A stretch of 45,455 nucleotides of DNA, from the NCBI GenBank assembly GCA_002314325.1, contig DCFC01000043.1, positions 31,710 through 77,164 of the forward strand, written 5' to 3'. Below are positions 17,746 through 26,947 of this stretch, piece by piece. The position numbers were made by a program, and so were the translations under genes. Origin of the DNA: Megamonas hypermegale. GTDB taxonomy: Bacteria; Bacillota; Negativicutes; Selenomonadales; Selenomonadaceae. The notes below the pieces were generated by a model. That model made no database searches, was not told the origin of the DNA, and saw nothing but the letters and a program-made list of their open reading frames with translations. How positions within the stretch are numbered: position 1 is the first letter of the stretch; every line of letters begins with the position of its first letter.

Positions 17746-18552
17746 ATGAAATCAATAGGTTTATTGTCCGGAATTGGCAAACTGCCTGTAGAAGTGGCCA
17801 GAGCGGCAAAGAAAATGGGCTTTAGCGTCTATGCCGTTGGTCTGGTTGACGGTGTAGATACTGATTTGGCAAAGGAAGTAACCGATTATAAAGCAATAAA
17901 TATAGCACAGCTCGGCAGCATTATCGATTATTTAAAAGAAAATAATGTGACCGATGTCATAATGATTGGCAAAGTTACGAAGGAAATACTGTTTTCGGGT
18001 CAGCATGCTCTGCCGGATGCCAGAATGCTGGCGCTGCTCGCTTCGCTGCAGGACCGCAGTGACGATACGATGATGCTGGCTTTTGTAAAGGAATTGGCAA
18101 AAGAAGGCATACAGACTTTTGACCAGACGATGCTTCTGAAAATGATTATGCCGAAGCCGGGCGTATTGACAAAACGTCAGCCGACACAAGAGGAAAAAGA
18201 AGATATGGAATTCGGCTTTAAAATGGCAAAAGCTCTCGGAGGACTTGATATCGGACAGACGGTAGTCGTTAAAAATAAAGCGGTTATGGCTCTGGAAGCG
18301 ATAGAAGGAACGGATGCCTGCATACTGCGCGGCGGCAAACTGGCTTGCGGCGGTGCAGTTGTGGCTAAGGTGGCCAAACCGGCGCAGGATAATCGTTTCG
18401 ATATGCCGGCTGTAGGTTTGAAAACGCTGGAAACAATGGTGGAAGTGAAAGCTTCGGCACTTGTTATTGAAGCAGGCCGTACTTTATTAGTTGACAGAGA
18501 AAAAACACTGGAACTGGCAGACAGACAAGGCATAACTATTGTGGCAATGTAG
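17746..18552 (+). CDS. lpxI: UDP-2,3-diacylglucosamine pyrophosphatase LpxI
   Basis: A 268-aa DUF1009-family protein, the LpxI alternative to LpxH. It hydrolyses UDP-2,3-diacylglucosamine to lipid X plus UMP. The N-terminal block IGLLSGIGKLPVEVARAAKKMG and the C-terminal block with MPAVGLKTLETMVEVKASALVIEAG, around the conserved acidic active site, are both recognisable. No LpxH-like phosphoesterase is seen in the window, so this gene completes the pathway between lpxA and lpxB. The ATG at 17746 follows AGCGAGGATTTAAA. Confidence 0.94.
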   Translation: MKSIGLLSGIGKLPVEVARAAKKMGFSVYAVGLVDGVDTDLAKEVTDYKAINIAQLGSIIDYLKENNVTDVIMIGKVTKEILFSGQHALPDARMLALLASLQDRSDDTMMLAFVKELAKEGIQTFDQTMLLKMIMPKPGVLTKRQPTQEEKEDMEFGFKMAKALGGLDIGQTVVVKNKAVMALEAIEGTDACILRGGKLACGGAVVAKVAKPAQDNRFDMPAVGLKTLETMVEVKASALVIEAGRTLLVDREKTLELADRQGITIVAM

Positions 18553-18560
18553 CACTGGGA

Positions 18561-18604
18561 GGCGCGGAGATACATTTTTTAATGTTATCATCGCGTCTTT
18601 TTCT
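18561..18604 (+). terminator. Imperfect hairpin between lpxI and lpxB
   Basis: The outer CGCG pairing and the inner arms GATA-CATT / AATG-TTATC form an interrupted stem followed by TTTTTC. The structure is terminator-like but imperfect. It lies 47 bp before lpxB. Confidence 0.4.
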
Positions 18605-18651
18605 GCTTGATACGTGGAAGTGCGTATTTATGATTTTAGTTGGAGGATTTT

Positions 18652-19800
18652 ATGTATAAAATAATGTTTTCGGCAGGAGAGACCTCCGGCGATATGCACG
18701 GTGCCAATCTGGCGCGAGCCGTAAAAAAACTGGCGCCGGATACGCAGCTGTTCGGCTTCGGCGGACCGCAGATGGAAAAAGCCGGTGTGGTGCTTTGCAA
18801 AAATATGCTCGACTACAGCGTGATGGGCTTTTGGGAAGTGCTCGTTAATCTCCGCAAAATGTTTAAGCTGCGGGATTTTTTAGTGGAGGAAATGAAAAGA
18901 CAAAAGCCGGATTTATTGGTACTGATTGATTATCCGGATTTCAACTGGCGGCTGGCGGGCGAAGCCAAAAAACTCGGCATACCGGTATTTTCGTATATAC
19001 CGCCGTCAGCGTGGGCATGGCGCAAAGGCCGGGCTAAAAAAGTGGCGCAGATGGCAGACAAGATAGTCGCCATTTTCCCGTTTGAAACGAAAGTGTATGA
19101 AGAAGCCGGAGCGGATATTTCCTTTGTGGGCAACCCGCTGCTTGACAACGTAAAACCTTCCATGACGAAAGAGCAGGCGTATGCGTTTTTTGGCGTAAAT
19201 CCCAGAGATGACAATATTTTACTGCTGCCGGGAAGCAGAAAACAGGAAATTGCCAAAATGCTGGAACCGATGCTCAGTGCGGGCAAAATTATAAAAAGAC
19301 AGCGCCAACGGGCAAAGTTCTTTTTGCCGGTAGCGCCGGGAATTGATGCCGGACAGATTGAGCAAAAGATAAAAGAAGAGGGGCTTGATGTGCAGCTGTG
19401 CCGTGAAAAAACGTATGATTTGATGAACTGCTGTGATTTTGCCATAGCAACATCAGGTACGGTAACGCTGGAGGCGGCGCTTATGGGTCTGCCGTCCGTC
19501 GTGCTCTATAAGATGTCCTCATTTACGTACCGCATTGCCAAGTTATTCGTAAAAGTGAAGTTTTTCAGCCTGCCTAATATTCTGGCCGATGAAAAAATTC
19601 TGCCGGAGTTATTGCAGGATGAGGTGAACGGAGAAAAAATCGCCGCGGAAGCTACTCGATTGCTAAAGGATACTGATAGTGCAAAAGAAGTGAAGCGAAA
19701 ACTTGCAGGGATAAAGCCGAAACTGGGCTTGCCCGGCGTAGCGGAAAGAACGGCGGAGCTTATTTTGCAGACGGCTGAAAAATTTTATCATAAAAATTAA
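18652..19800 (+). CDS. lpxB: Lipid-A-disaccharide synthase
   Basis: A 382-aa GT19 glycosyltransferase joining lipid X to UDP-diacylglucosamine at the inner membrane. The N-terminal motif FSAGETSGDMHGANLARAVK and the blocks LVLIDYPDFNWRLA and ATSGTVTLEAALMGLPSVVLYK are characteristic. The length is normal. The ATG at 18652 is 5 bases behind TGGAGG; an in-frame TTG at 18640 overlaps that site and is not used. msbA follows after 12 bp. Confidence 0.96.
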   Translation: MYKIMFSAGETSGDMHGANLARAVKKLAPDTQLFGFGGPQMEKAGVVLCKNMLDYSVMGFWEVLVNLRKMFKLRDFLVEEMKRQKPDLLVLIDYPDFNWRLAGEAKKLGIPVFSYIPPSAWAWRKGRAKKVAQMADKIVAIFPFETKVYEEAGADISFVGNPLLDNVKPSMTKEQAYAFFGVNPRDDNILLLPGSRKQEIAKMLEPMLSAGKIIKRQRQRAKFFLPVAPGIDAGQIEQKIKEEGLDVQLCREKTYDLMNCCDFAIATSGTVTLEAALMGLPSVVLYKMSSFTYRIAKLFVKVKFFSLPNILADEKILPELLQDEVNGEKIAAEATRLLKDTDSAKEVKRKLAGIKPKLGLPGVAERTAELILQTAEKFYHKN

Positions 19801-19812
19801 GGAATAGATGAG

Positions 19813-21546
19813 ATGAATGATTATAAGAGACTGATTTTATTTATAAAGCCATATTGGAAAAGGCTGGGACTGGCTATCGTCTGTATAGTGCTGTCGGCGG
19901 CCGCCAATCTTTATGTGCCGTGGATTATAAAGGACATGGTGGATAAAGTGCTCATGGATAAGGATATGATGCTGCTCAACATCATTGCCGGCGGTATAGT
20001 CGTCGTATTCTTGTTCAGGGGAATATTCTATTACGGTCAATCGTATCTGGTGTCGTATATAGCGCAGCGCGTCATCATCGATGTGCGCGAACTGCTGTAC
20101 ATCAAGTTTCAGAAACTGCAGCTGTCGTATTATGAAAAAAAGCAGACCGGTACAATTATGAGCTATATAACGAACGACGTGGCGGCGCTGCAGGCGGCGC
20201 TCGTTGATAGTCTGATTGAAATGGTAACGGAGCTGTCAATATTGATTGGTTCGCTTATCATGATGTTTTATCTGGACTGGAAGCTCAGTATCGTTACGCT
20301 CGTCGTCGTGCCGGTAATCGGACAGGCGATGAAGGTTTTCGGCAGAAAGCTGAAGATGAGCGGCGCTTTAATTCAGGAAAGAACAGCGGAGATAACGTCG
20401 TTGTTGCAGGAAAGCATTTCCGGCGTGCGTGTGGTAAAATCGTTTGCCAGAGAAGATTATGAAATAAAACGCTTTCAAAACCAGAACGATTTGAATTTCC
20501 GCGCTAATATGAAAAGCGTACAGCTCAGCTCGCTTCTGACGCCGACGGTGGAATTTCTGGCGGCCGTTATCGTAGCCGTGATTTTATGGTTCGGCGGCTA
20601 TCAGGTAGTAAACGGCGCATTGACAGCCGGTGCTCTGGTGGCGTTTTTAACGTATGCTGTTAATCTTGCCAATCCGGTAAAGCGTATCAGCCGCGTATAT
20701 GGTACAATTAATAAAGCTATGGCGGCGGCGGAACGTGTATTTAACGTTCTTGATACGGAAGAAGAACTGAAAGACAAACCGAATGCTATAGAGTTGCCGA
20801 AAATCAGCGGCACGGTCAAATTCGACCATGTGTCCTTCGGATATAAGGAAGGCGTAAACGTACTGCATGATTTGACGCTTGAAGCCAAACCGGGCCAGGT
20901 GATTGCCTTTGTCGGTCCGAGCGGTGCCGGTAAATCGACCATAGCGAATTTAATACCGCGTTTTTATGATGTTACAGCCGGTTCCATAAAGATAGATGAT
21001 ATTGATATCAGAGATGTGAAGATACAGTCATTGCGTGAGCAAATCGGCGTAGTACCGCAGGAAACAATGCTGTTCAGCGGCAGTGTGAAGGATAATATCC
21101 GTTACGGACGGCTCGATGCAACGGATGAAGAAATAATAGAAGCGGCCAAAGCCGCCAATGCGCATAATTTCATCATGAATTTGTCTGACGGCTATGAAAC
21201 GAAAATCGGCGAAAGAGGCATAACCCTGTCCGGCGGTCAGCGCCAGCGCATAGCGATTGCCCGCGCCATACTGAAAAATCCGCGTATTCTCATTCTGGAC
21301 GAAGCAACCTCCGCTCTCGATACGGAAAGCGAGGAAATCGTGCAGGAAGCGCTCGATAAACTGATGATAGGCAGAACATCGTTTGTTATAGCGCATCGTT
21401 TATCGACGATTATTCATGCCGACAAAATTATTGTTTTAGAAAACGGACGGGTATGCGAAAGCGGTACTCATCAACAACTCATGCAGACAGGTGGTTTATA
21501 TAGTCATTTGTATAACATACAATTTAGTGATAAGAAAGCAAAATAG
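19813..21546 (+). CDS. msbA: MsbA-type lipid A flippase (ABC transporter, permease-ATPase fusion)
   Basis: A 577-aa half-transporter that works as a homodimer to flip Kdo-lipid A across the inner membrane. The transmembrane domain (about 1-310, six helices) precedes a nucleotide-binding domain with Walker A GPSGAGKST at residues 368-376, signature LSGGQRQR and Walker B ILILDEATSALD. Such fused exporters can also carry drugs. Its position between lpxB and waaA-lpxK makes the lipid A role the best reading. The ATG at 19813 follows GGAATAGATGAG. The waaA-lpxK gene starts 9 bp after the stop. Confidence 0.92.
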   Translation: MNDYKRLILFIKPYWKRLGLAIVCIVLSAAANLYVPWIIKDMVDKVLMDKDMMLLNIIAGGIVVVFLFRGIFYYGQSYLVSYIAQRVIIDVRELLYIKFQKLQLSYYEKKQTGTIMSYITNDVAALQAALVDSLIEMVTELSILIGSLIMMFYLDWKLSIVTLVVVPVIGQAMKVFGRKLKMSGALIQERTAEITSLLQESISGVRVVKSFAREDYEIKRFQNQNDLNFRANMKSVQLSSLLTPTVEFLAAVIVAVILWFGGYQVVNGALTAGALVAFLTYAVNLANPVKRISRVYGTINKAMAAAERVFNVLDTEEELKDKPNAIELPKISGTVKFDHVSFGYKEGVNVLHDLTLEAKPGQVIAFVGPSGAGKSTIANLIPRFYDVTAGSIKIDDIDIRDVKIQSLREQIGVVPQETMLFSGSVKDNIRYGRLDATDEEIIEAAKAANAHNFIMNLSDGYETKIGERGITLSGGQRQRIAIARAILKNPRILILDEATSALDTESEEIVQEALDKLMIGRTSFVIAHRLSTIIHADKIIVLENGRVCESGTHQQLMQTGGLYSHLYNIQFSDKKAK

Positions 21547-21555
21547 GTGGAGTTT

Positions 21556-24042
21556 ATGCGAATTTTATACAACATAATAGCTATATTGCTTGTTATACTA
21601 CTGATACCGTACTTTATAGTGCGGACTATTCGGGAAAAAGGTTTTTTGGGACGTATAATTCAGAGTTTTGGTTTTTTGCCGGAACATGCTTTAGACAAGG
21701 TTGCCGGAAAGAATTGTATTTGGATACATGCTTCTTCCGTCGGGGAGATTGTAGCAACCAGTCCTATTATTAAGGAGTTTCGCAAGGAGTTTCCGGGAAC
21801 GCCGATATTAGTATCAGTGGTAACTAATACAGGCTATATTATGGCGAACCGCATTATAAAAGATGCGGACAGTATAATTTATTTTCCGTTGGATATACCG
21901 TGGCTTCCGGAACGAATGATAAAGAAAATACGACCGCGCGTATTTCTGCCGGTAGAAACAGAGCTGTGGCCGAACTTTTTGAAAGCGGCGCGCAAATACA
22001 ACGTTCCGGTAATGATGGTGAATGGCCGTATCAGCGATAAATCGGTAAAAAGATATAAATACATGTTCAGTATTCTGTCCGACATGATTGGCACGGTAAA
22101 AAAGTTCGCCATGCAGTCGGATATAGACGCTTCTTATATTATTCGGCTGGGAGCGGATGAAAAACTGGTGACTGTTACTGGCAATACAAAGTTCGACCAG
22201 ACGTATACGGATGTAAGTCCGAAAGAGCGGCAGGCGCTGCTCAAGGAATTGTGCCTCGATGACGCTCAGGGAATATTTCTGGCGGGAAGCACGCACAAAG
22301 GCGAAGAAGAAGCTGTTTTAAAAGCATTTTCCGCATTGAAGAAAAATCATGCCGGAGTGAAGCTTTTAATTGCGCCGCGCAGTATTCTGCGCAAAGATGA
22401 AATTGCCGGTATCTGCCGCAAGCACGGCTTTAAGGCGGCATTCCGCACTGTATTGAAAGAAAAACCGGATTACGACCACGATGTGGTAATTCTTGATACA
22501 ATCGGCGAGCTCGGTCGGATATACAGTCTGGGCGATGTTATTTTCGTCGGCGGCAGCTTAATCCGTCACGGCGGCCATAATATTTTGGAGCCGGCGGCGC
22601 ACGGCAAAGCGATTATCGTTGGTCCGCATATGTTCAATTTCAAGGATACGCACGTACTGTTCAGCAAGCGCAATGCCTGCATTACCGTTAAAAATGTCAA
22701 AGAATTGACAACTGTAGTAACGGAGTTGTTCGACAATCCGGCAAAACGCCGCCAGATGGAACAGGAAACGTTAAATATAATCAAAGACAATAAAGGCGCT
22801 TCACGCCGTTCGGCTGTGATTTTGCGCCAGATGCTGGAAGAATACGAAAAAGCAAGTCCTGTACAGGTGCGGTCAACGGAAAAAATCGAAAACTGGCAGA
22901 TGTATCTGTATAAGCTGGTGCACGACAAGAAGAAAAAAAGCATTCCGGCCAGACTGTTTCTGGGTATGCTGTATGTTTTTTCATTGATTTACCGCGGACT
23001 GGTCAAATTCCAGCTGAAACTGTATCAGTGGAATATCAAAAAGCAGGTGAAGCTGGATTGTTTCGTCATAAGTATCGGCAATATCACCGTCGGCGGCACG
23101 GGAAAAACGCCGACAACGAAGATACTGGCGCGTTATATCCGCGATTTGGGTTACAATGTGGCGATTTTAAACCGGGGTTATCGGGCCAAATGGAAAGGTC
23201 AGGTCGGCGTGGTGTCCGACGGGCATACCGTGTTCATGACGGCGGACGAAGCCGGTGATGAAGCGTATCTTCTGGCGAGAAGCCTGCCGGACATACCCGT
23301 ATTAATCGGCACGGACAGAACCGTATCGGGCAAATACGCTGTGGACAATTTCAATGCGGATGTGGTAATTCTGGATGACGGATACCAGCACTGGAAGCTC
23401 AAGCGCGATTTGAATATCGTGCTCGTTGATGCGATTAACATATTCGGCAACGGTCATATGCTGCCGCGCGGCACACTCCGCGAACCGCTCAATCATCTGG
23501 ATAGAGCCGATATCTGTCTTTTGACGAAAGTCGACCAGGCAGCAGAAGGTGCCTGTCAGGAAATCCGCGATACGCTGGCAAAATACAACGACCATGCGCT
23601 CGTGGTGGAAAGCACGCATAAACCGCTGGGCTTTATCGAAATCGGCAATCTGTTCAGCAAGGAAAAAAATAAAATTCTGTCGATTGATACGATGAAAGGG
23701 CATAAAATAATCGCCATGTCGGCAATCGGCAATCCGGCTTCATTTGAACAGACGCTCAGCGATATCGGTGCCGTGATTACGGAAAGTCTGCGTTTCCCTG
23801 ACCACCACGATTATACGGAGCAGGAAATCAGAGATGTAATGCACCAGGCGGAAGAGCAGGGCGCGGAAGCCATCGTGATTACGGATAAGGACGCCGTAAA
23901 AATTCCGCAGACGCTGCTCAGTCAGAAACGGCCAGTGCCGATTTACATCATAAGTATAGAAGTTACATTTATTGATAAATCCAATGTAGTATTTGATTTT
24001 TTACGAAAAAAATTACCTGTGAAGAGAGGGATACTGAAATGA
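21556..24042 (+). CDS. Fused Kdo transferase (WaaA/KdtA) and tetraacyldisaccharide 4'-kinase (LpxK)
   Basis: A single 828-aa open frame containing two lipid A enzymes. The N-terminal part (about 1-430) is a GT30 Kdo transferase: a membrane helix, WIHASSVGEIVATSPI with the catalytic Glu, and GGSLIRHGGHNILEPAAHGK near its end. The C-terminal part (about 445-828) is LpxK: a hydrophobic segment, the P-loop GNITVGGTGKTP at 508-519, LNRGYRAKWKG, and the acidic DDGYQHWKLKRDLNIVLVD block. LpxK makes lipid IVA and WaaA adds Kdo to it, so the fusion links consecutive steps, although their order in the protein is reversed. The ATG at 21556 follows GGTGGAG; an in-frame GTG at 21547 touches the previous stop. 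The frame overlaps kdsB by 4 bp. Confidence 0.95.
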   Translation: MRILYNIIAILLVILLIPYFIVRTIREKGFLGRIIQSFGFLPEHALDKVAGKNCIWIHASSVGEIVATSPIIKEFRKEFPGTPILVSVVTNTGYIMANRIIKDADSIIYFPLDIPWLPERMIKKIRPRVFLPVETELWPNFLKAARKYNVPVMMVNGRISDKSVKRYKYMFSILSDMIGTVKKFAMQSDIDASYIIRLGADEKLVTVTGNTKFDQTYTDVSPKERQALLKELCLDDAQGIFLAGSTHKGEEEAVLKAFSALKKNHAGVKLLIAPRSILRKDEIAGICRKHGFKAAFRTVLKEKPDYDHDVVILDTIGELGRIYSLGDVIFVGGSLIRHGGHNILEPAAHGKAIIVGPHMFNFKDTHVLFSKRNACITVKNVKELTTVVTELFDNPAKRRQMEQETLNIIKDNKGASRRSAVILRQMLEEYEKASPVQVRSTEKIENWQMYLYKLVHDKKKKSIPARLFLGMLYVFSLIYRGLVKFQLKLYQWNIKKQVKLDCFVISIGNITVGGTGKTPTTKILARYIRDLGYNVAILNRGYRAKWKGQVGVVSDGHTVFMTADEAGDEAYLLARSLPDIPVLIGTDRTVSGKYAVDNFNADVVILDDGYQHWKLKRDLNIVLVDAINIFGNGHMLPRGTLREPLNHLDRADICLLTKVDQAAEGACQEIRDTLAKYNDHALVVESTHKPLGFIEIGNLFSKEKNKILSIDTMKGHKIIAMSAIGNPASFEQTLSDIGAVITESLRFPDHHDYTEQEIRDVMHQAEEQGAEAIVITDKDAVKIPQTLLSQKRPVPIYIISIEVTFIDKSNVVFDFLRKKLPVKRGILK

Positions 24043-24770
24043 AGATTGTATGTGTAATACCGGCGCGCTACGCTTCGACGCGGCTTCCGGGTAAACCGCT
24101 CGCCGATATTGCGGGAAAACCGATGGTGGTGCGCACATATGAAAGAGCGCTGCTGGCAAAAAAACCGAGTGAGGTAATTGTCGCCGTTGATGACGAGCGC
24201 GTGAAAATAGCTGTAGAAACAGCAGGCGGCAAAGCCGTGATGACGGCAAAGGACCATCCTACGGGAACTGACCGTCTGGCGGAAGTGGCGGAAAAATTCC
24301 CCGATGCCGATGTAATCATCAATATTCAGGGCGATGAACCGCTGATTGACCCGCAGATTATCGACGATTTGGCGCAGGTTTTCGTTGATGATGAAAATTT
24401 GCAGATGGCTACAGTGAAAACGCCGATGCTGGAGGAAGAAAAAAATAAGCCGAGCAATGTAAAAGTTATTACGGACAAAAATGATTTCGCGCTGTATTTC
24501 TCCCGCTCGCTCATTCCGTATCCGCGTGAAAATATGGGCGTTACTGTTTACAAACATATCGGCATTTACGGCTACCGCAGAGATTTTCTGCTGCAATACG
24601 CCAAAATGCAGCCGACGCCGCTGGAACAGACGGAGTCGCTCGAACAGCTGCGCGCTTTGGAAAACGGCTATAAAATAAAAGTAATTACAACGAATAAGCA
24701 TTTTGTCGGCGTGGATACGCCGGAAGATTTGGCAGAAGTAAATAAAATATATCAGCAGTTGAATTTATAA
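24039..24770 (+). CDS. kdsB: CMP-Kdo synthetase
   Basis: A 243-aa cytidylyltransferase activating Kdo to CMP-Kdo, the donor for WaaA. The N-terminal nucleotide-binding block IPARYASTRLPGKPLADI and the segments HPTGTDRLAEV and INIQGDEPLIDP are diagnostic. The start codon overlaps the waaA-lpxK stop as ATGA, so translation is coupled. GAGAGGG lies 8 bases upstream inside the previous gene. The length is typical. Confidence 0.97.
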   Translation: MKIVCVIPARYASTRLPGKPLADIAGKPMVVRTYERALLAKKPSEVIVAVDDERVKIAVETAGGKAVMTAKDHPTGTDRLAEVAEKFPDADVIINIQGDEPLIDPQIIDDLAQVFVDDENLQMATVKTPMLEEEKNKPSNVKVITDKNDFALYFSRSLIPYPRENMGVTVYKHIGIYGYRRDFLLQYAKMQPTPLEQTESLEQLRALENGYKIKVITTNKHFVGVDTPEDLAEVNKIYQQLNL

Positions 24771-24785
24771 GAAGTTATTAAGATA

Positions 24786-24915
24786 ATCCGTTGTGCTAGT
24801 AAAACATTGAGCCTGTAGCCAGCAGTATAATAGTTTATATACGTTCGATGTTGTCACTTAACCTCACTAAATATAAACTATTATACTGCTTTGGAAAATT
24901 AATTAGCACAACAAG
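24786..24915 (+). repeat. Palindromic intergenic element, copy D
   Basis: A 130-bp element between kdsB and kdsA. The terminal repeats are ATCCGTTGTGCTAGT and ATTAGCACAACAAG. The internal arms 24821-24840 and 24871-24890 carry paired changes relative to copies B, C and F: TAGTTTAT at the left and ATAAACTA at the right, so pairing is kept. TTAAGATA flanks it at 24778-24785 and 24916-24923. It starts 16 bp after the kdsB stop. Confidence 0.92.
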
Positions 24916-24944
24916 TTAAGATATTAGGATAGGAAGTGTTGTTG

Positions 24945-25775
24945 ATGCATACAGTTAAAATCGCTAATTTTGAAGTGGGAGCAGGCAATCCGCTCGTACT
25001 GCTCGCCGGTCCTTGCGTACTGGAGTCGTATGAACGCTCTTTGTATATCGGCAAAACAATTAAAGAAATCACCGCGCGTCTCGGTATTCCGTATGTGTTC
25101 AAGGCATCCTTTGACAAGGCGAACCGTTCGTCTTACAACGGCTACCGCGGACCGGGACTGGAAAAAGGTCTTGAGTGGCTTAAATCTATAAAAGAAGAAC
25201 TCGGCGTGCCGGTCGTTACGGATATTCACAACGAACAGCAGGTTGAACCGGTAGCAAAAGTCGTTGACATATTGCAGATACCGGCGTTTTTGAGCCGCCA
25301 GACAGATTTGCTCTACACTGCGGCGAAATCGGGCGCTGTCGTAAATGTGAAAAAAGGTCAATTCCTCGCTCCGGCGGACATGAAAAATGTCGTGAAGAAA
25401 ATTGAAGAAGCAGGTTCTAATAAAATTCTGCTGACAGAACGCGGCGCAACATTCGGTTACAATAATCTCGTCGTAGATATGCGTTCCTTCCCGATTATGC
25501 GTGCAACAGGCTATCCGGTAATTTTCGACGCTACGCACAGCGTACAGCTGCCGGGCGGTGCAGGTACGAAATCGGCGGGCAATCGCGAATATGTGGAATA
25601 TCTGGCAAGAGCGGCAGCTGGTGCAGGTGTGGACGGTTTCTTCATGGAAGTGCACGATAATCCAGAAGAAGCGCTGTGCGATGGACCGAATATGGTTTAT
25701 CTGGATAAACTGGAAGACTTGTTAAAAGATTTAATCGCCATTAACGAAATTACCAAGAAAAAAATAAATAAATAA
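24945..25775 (+). CDS. kdsA: Kdo-8-phosphate synthase
   Basis: A 276-aa TIM-barrel enzyme condensing phosphoenolpyruvate with arabinose 5-phosphate to Kdo-8-phosphate. Blocks include LLAGPCVLES near the N-terminus, FKASFDKANRSS, DIHNEQQVEPVAKVVDILQIPAFLSRQ, and TERGATFGYNNLVVDMRSF. The Cys in GPCVLES (residue 24) is at the position that separates metal-dependent enzymes (Cys) from metal-independent ones (Asn, as in E. coli), so this is probably the metal-dependent type. The ATG at 24945 is used because AGGAAG lies 8 bases before it; in-frame GTG/TTG codons at 24936-24944 are too close to that site. Confidence 0.96.
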   Translation: MHTVKIANFEVGAGNPLVLLAGPCVLESYERSLYIGKTIKEITARLGIPYVFKASFDKANRSSYNGYRGPGLEKGLEWLKSIKEELGVPVVTDIHNEQQVEPVAKVVDILQIPAFLSRQTDLLYTAAKSGAVVNVKKGQFLAPADMKNVVKKIEEAGSNKILLTERGATFGYNNLVVDMRSFPIMRATGYPVIFDATHSVQLPGGAGTKSAGNREYVEYLARAAAGAGVDGFFMEVHDNPEEALCDGPNMVYLDKLEDLLKDLIAINEITKKKINK

Positions 25776-25784
25776 TATTTTTTT

Positions 25785-25915
25785 ATTCGTTGTGCTGGTA
25801 AAACATCGAGACTTTAGCCAGCAGTATAATAGTTTATATTCGTTCGATGTTGGCACTTAACCTCACGAAATATAAACTATTACACTGCCTTGAGAAATTA
25901 ATTAGCACAACAGGT
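25785..25915 (+). repeat. Palindromic intergenic element, copy E
   Basis: A 131-bp element between kdsA and kdsD. The terminal repeats are ATTCGTTGTGCTGGT and ATTAGCACAACAGGT. The internal arms 25820-25840 and 25869-25889 share the AGTTTAT/ATAAACT variant with copy D. This is the most diverged copy: the loop reads GGCACTTAACCTCACG and one arm position is unpaired (TTACAC). Its putative flanking duplication, TATTTTTTT (25776-25784) versus TATCTTTTT (25916-25924), matches at 8 of 9 bases in AT-rich sequence and is uncertain. It starts 9 bp after the kdsA stop. Confidence 0.9.
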
Positions 25916-25975
25916 TATCTTTTTGTAAAATAATAAGGGATTTTCGAGAGTTAAATTTTTATGAGGTATAGGTAA

Positions 25976-26947
25976 ATGATAAAAGAAAAAGCAATAGAAA
26001 CACTGCAAATTGAAGCTGAAGCCGTAAAAAAACTGGTTACCCACATCAATGACGAATTTGAAGCGACTGTAAAAGCCATACTTGCCTGTCAGGGACGCAT
26101 TATCGTTACGGGCATGGGCAAATCCGGCCATGTCGGCAGAAAAATAGCGGCAAGTCTTGCCAGCACCGGCACGCCGTCATTTTTCATGCACCCGGCGGAA
26201 GCTTTTCACGGCGACCTCGGCATGGTTACGGCAAACGACATGGTGCTTGCCATTTCCAACAGCGGCGAGTCGAATGAAATTGTAAATATCCTGCCGATTA
26301 TCAAACGCATCGGCGCGAAAATCATTGCGATGAGCGGCAGACGCACTTCCACTCTGGGCAAATACGCCGATTATTATATCGATATAAGCGTGGAACGCGA
26401 AGCATGTCCGCTCGGTCTTGCACCGACGACGAGCACGACGGCGACGCTGGCGATGGGTGATGCCATAACGATTGCCGCGATGACGTCGCGCAATTTCACG
26501 GCGCAGGATTTTGCCGTATTCCATCCGGGCGGAGCACTCGGCAGAAGACTTTTGCTCAAAGTGGAAAATGTAATGCACTCCGGCGACGACAATCCTGTCA
26601 TCTCCGTGCACAAGACGGCGAAGGAAGCACTTTTCCTCATGACGGCAAAAGGGCTCGGCGCAACTTCCGTTGTAGATGAAACCGGTAAATTTATCGGTCT
26701 GGTAACGGACGGCGATATTCGCCGTATGCTCGCTAAAGGCGCGGAATTCTTAAACGAACCGGTAGAAGATTTGATGACGAAAAATCCTGTCGTTATCACG
26801 AAAGACAAGATGGCAGCCGAAGCACTCAGCATCATGGAAAAACATCAGCCAAAACCGATTACGGTACTGCCGGTCATTGATAAAGAAAAGAACGAACCGG
26901 TGGGAATTGTTCATCTTACCGATTTACTGCGTCAGGGAGTGGTTTAA
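25976..26947 (+). CDS. kdsD: Arabinose-5-phosphate isomerase (KdsD/KpsF family)
   Basis: A 323-aa isomerase making arabinose 5-phosphate from ribulose 5-phosphate, the first committed step to Kdo. An N-terminal SIS sugar-phosphate domain (about 30-170; GMGKSGHVGRKIAASLASTG, HPAEAFHGDLGM, SNSGESNEI) is followed by two CBS domains (about 200-323). The ATG at 25976 follows a GAGGTATAGG ribosome site. kdsC starts immediately after the stop. Kdo supply genes kdsB, A, D and C are thus consecutive. Confidence 0.96.
   Translation: MIKEKAIETLQIEAEAVKKLVTHINDEFEATVKAILACQGRIIVTGMGKSGHVGRKIAASLASTGTPSFFMHPAEAFHGDLGMVTANDMVLAISNSGESNEIVNILPIIKRIGAKIIAMSGRRTSTLGKYADYYIDISVEREACPLGLAPTTSTTATLAMGDAITIAAMTSRNFTAQDFAVFHPGGALGRRLLLKVENVMHSGDDNPVISVHKTAKEALFLMTAKGLGATSVVDETGKFIGLVTDGDIRRMLAKGAEFLNEPVEDLMTKNPVVITKDKMAAEALSIMEKHQPKPITVLPVIDKEKNEPVGIVHLTDLLRQGVV

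Noticed and set aside
23943..24701. A 252-codon minus-strand open frame opposite the lpxK end and kdsB.
   Set aside because: It spans two confidently assigned genes on the other strand and shows no family features.
25850..25870. TGGCAC in repeat copy E as part of a sigma-54 promoter.
   Set aside because: No GC at the required -12 distance, and the other copies read TGTCAC at that place.
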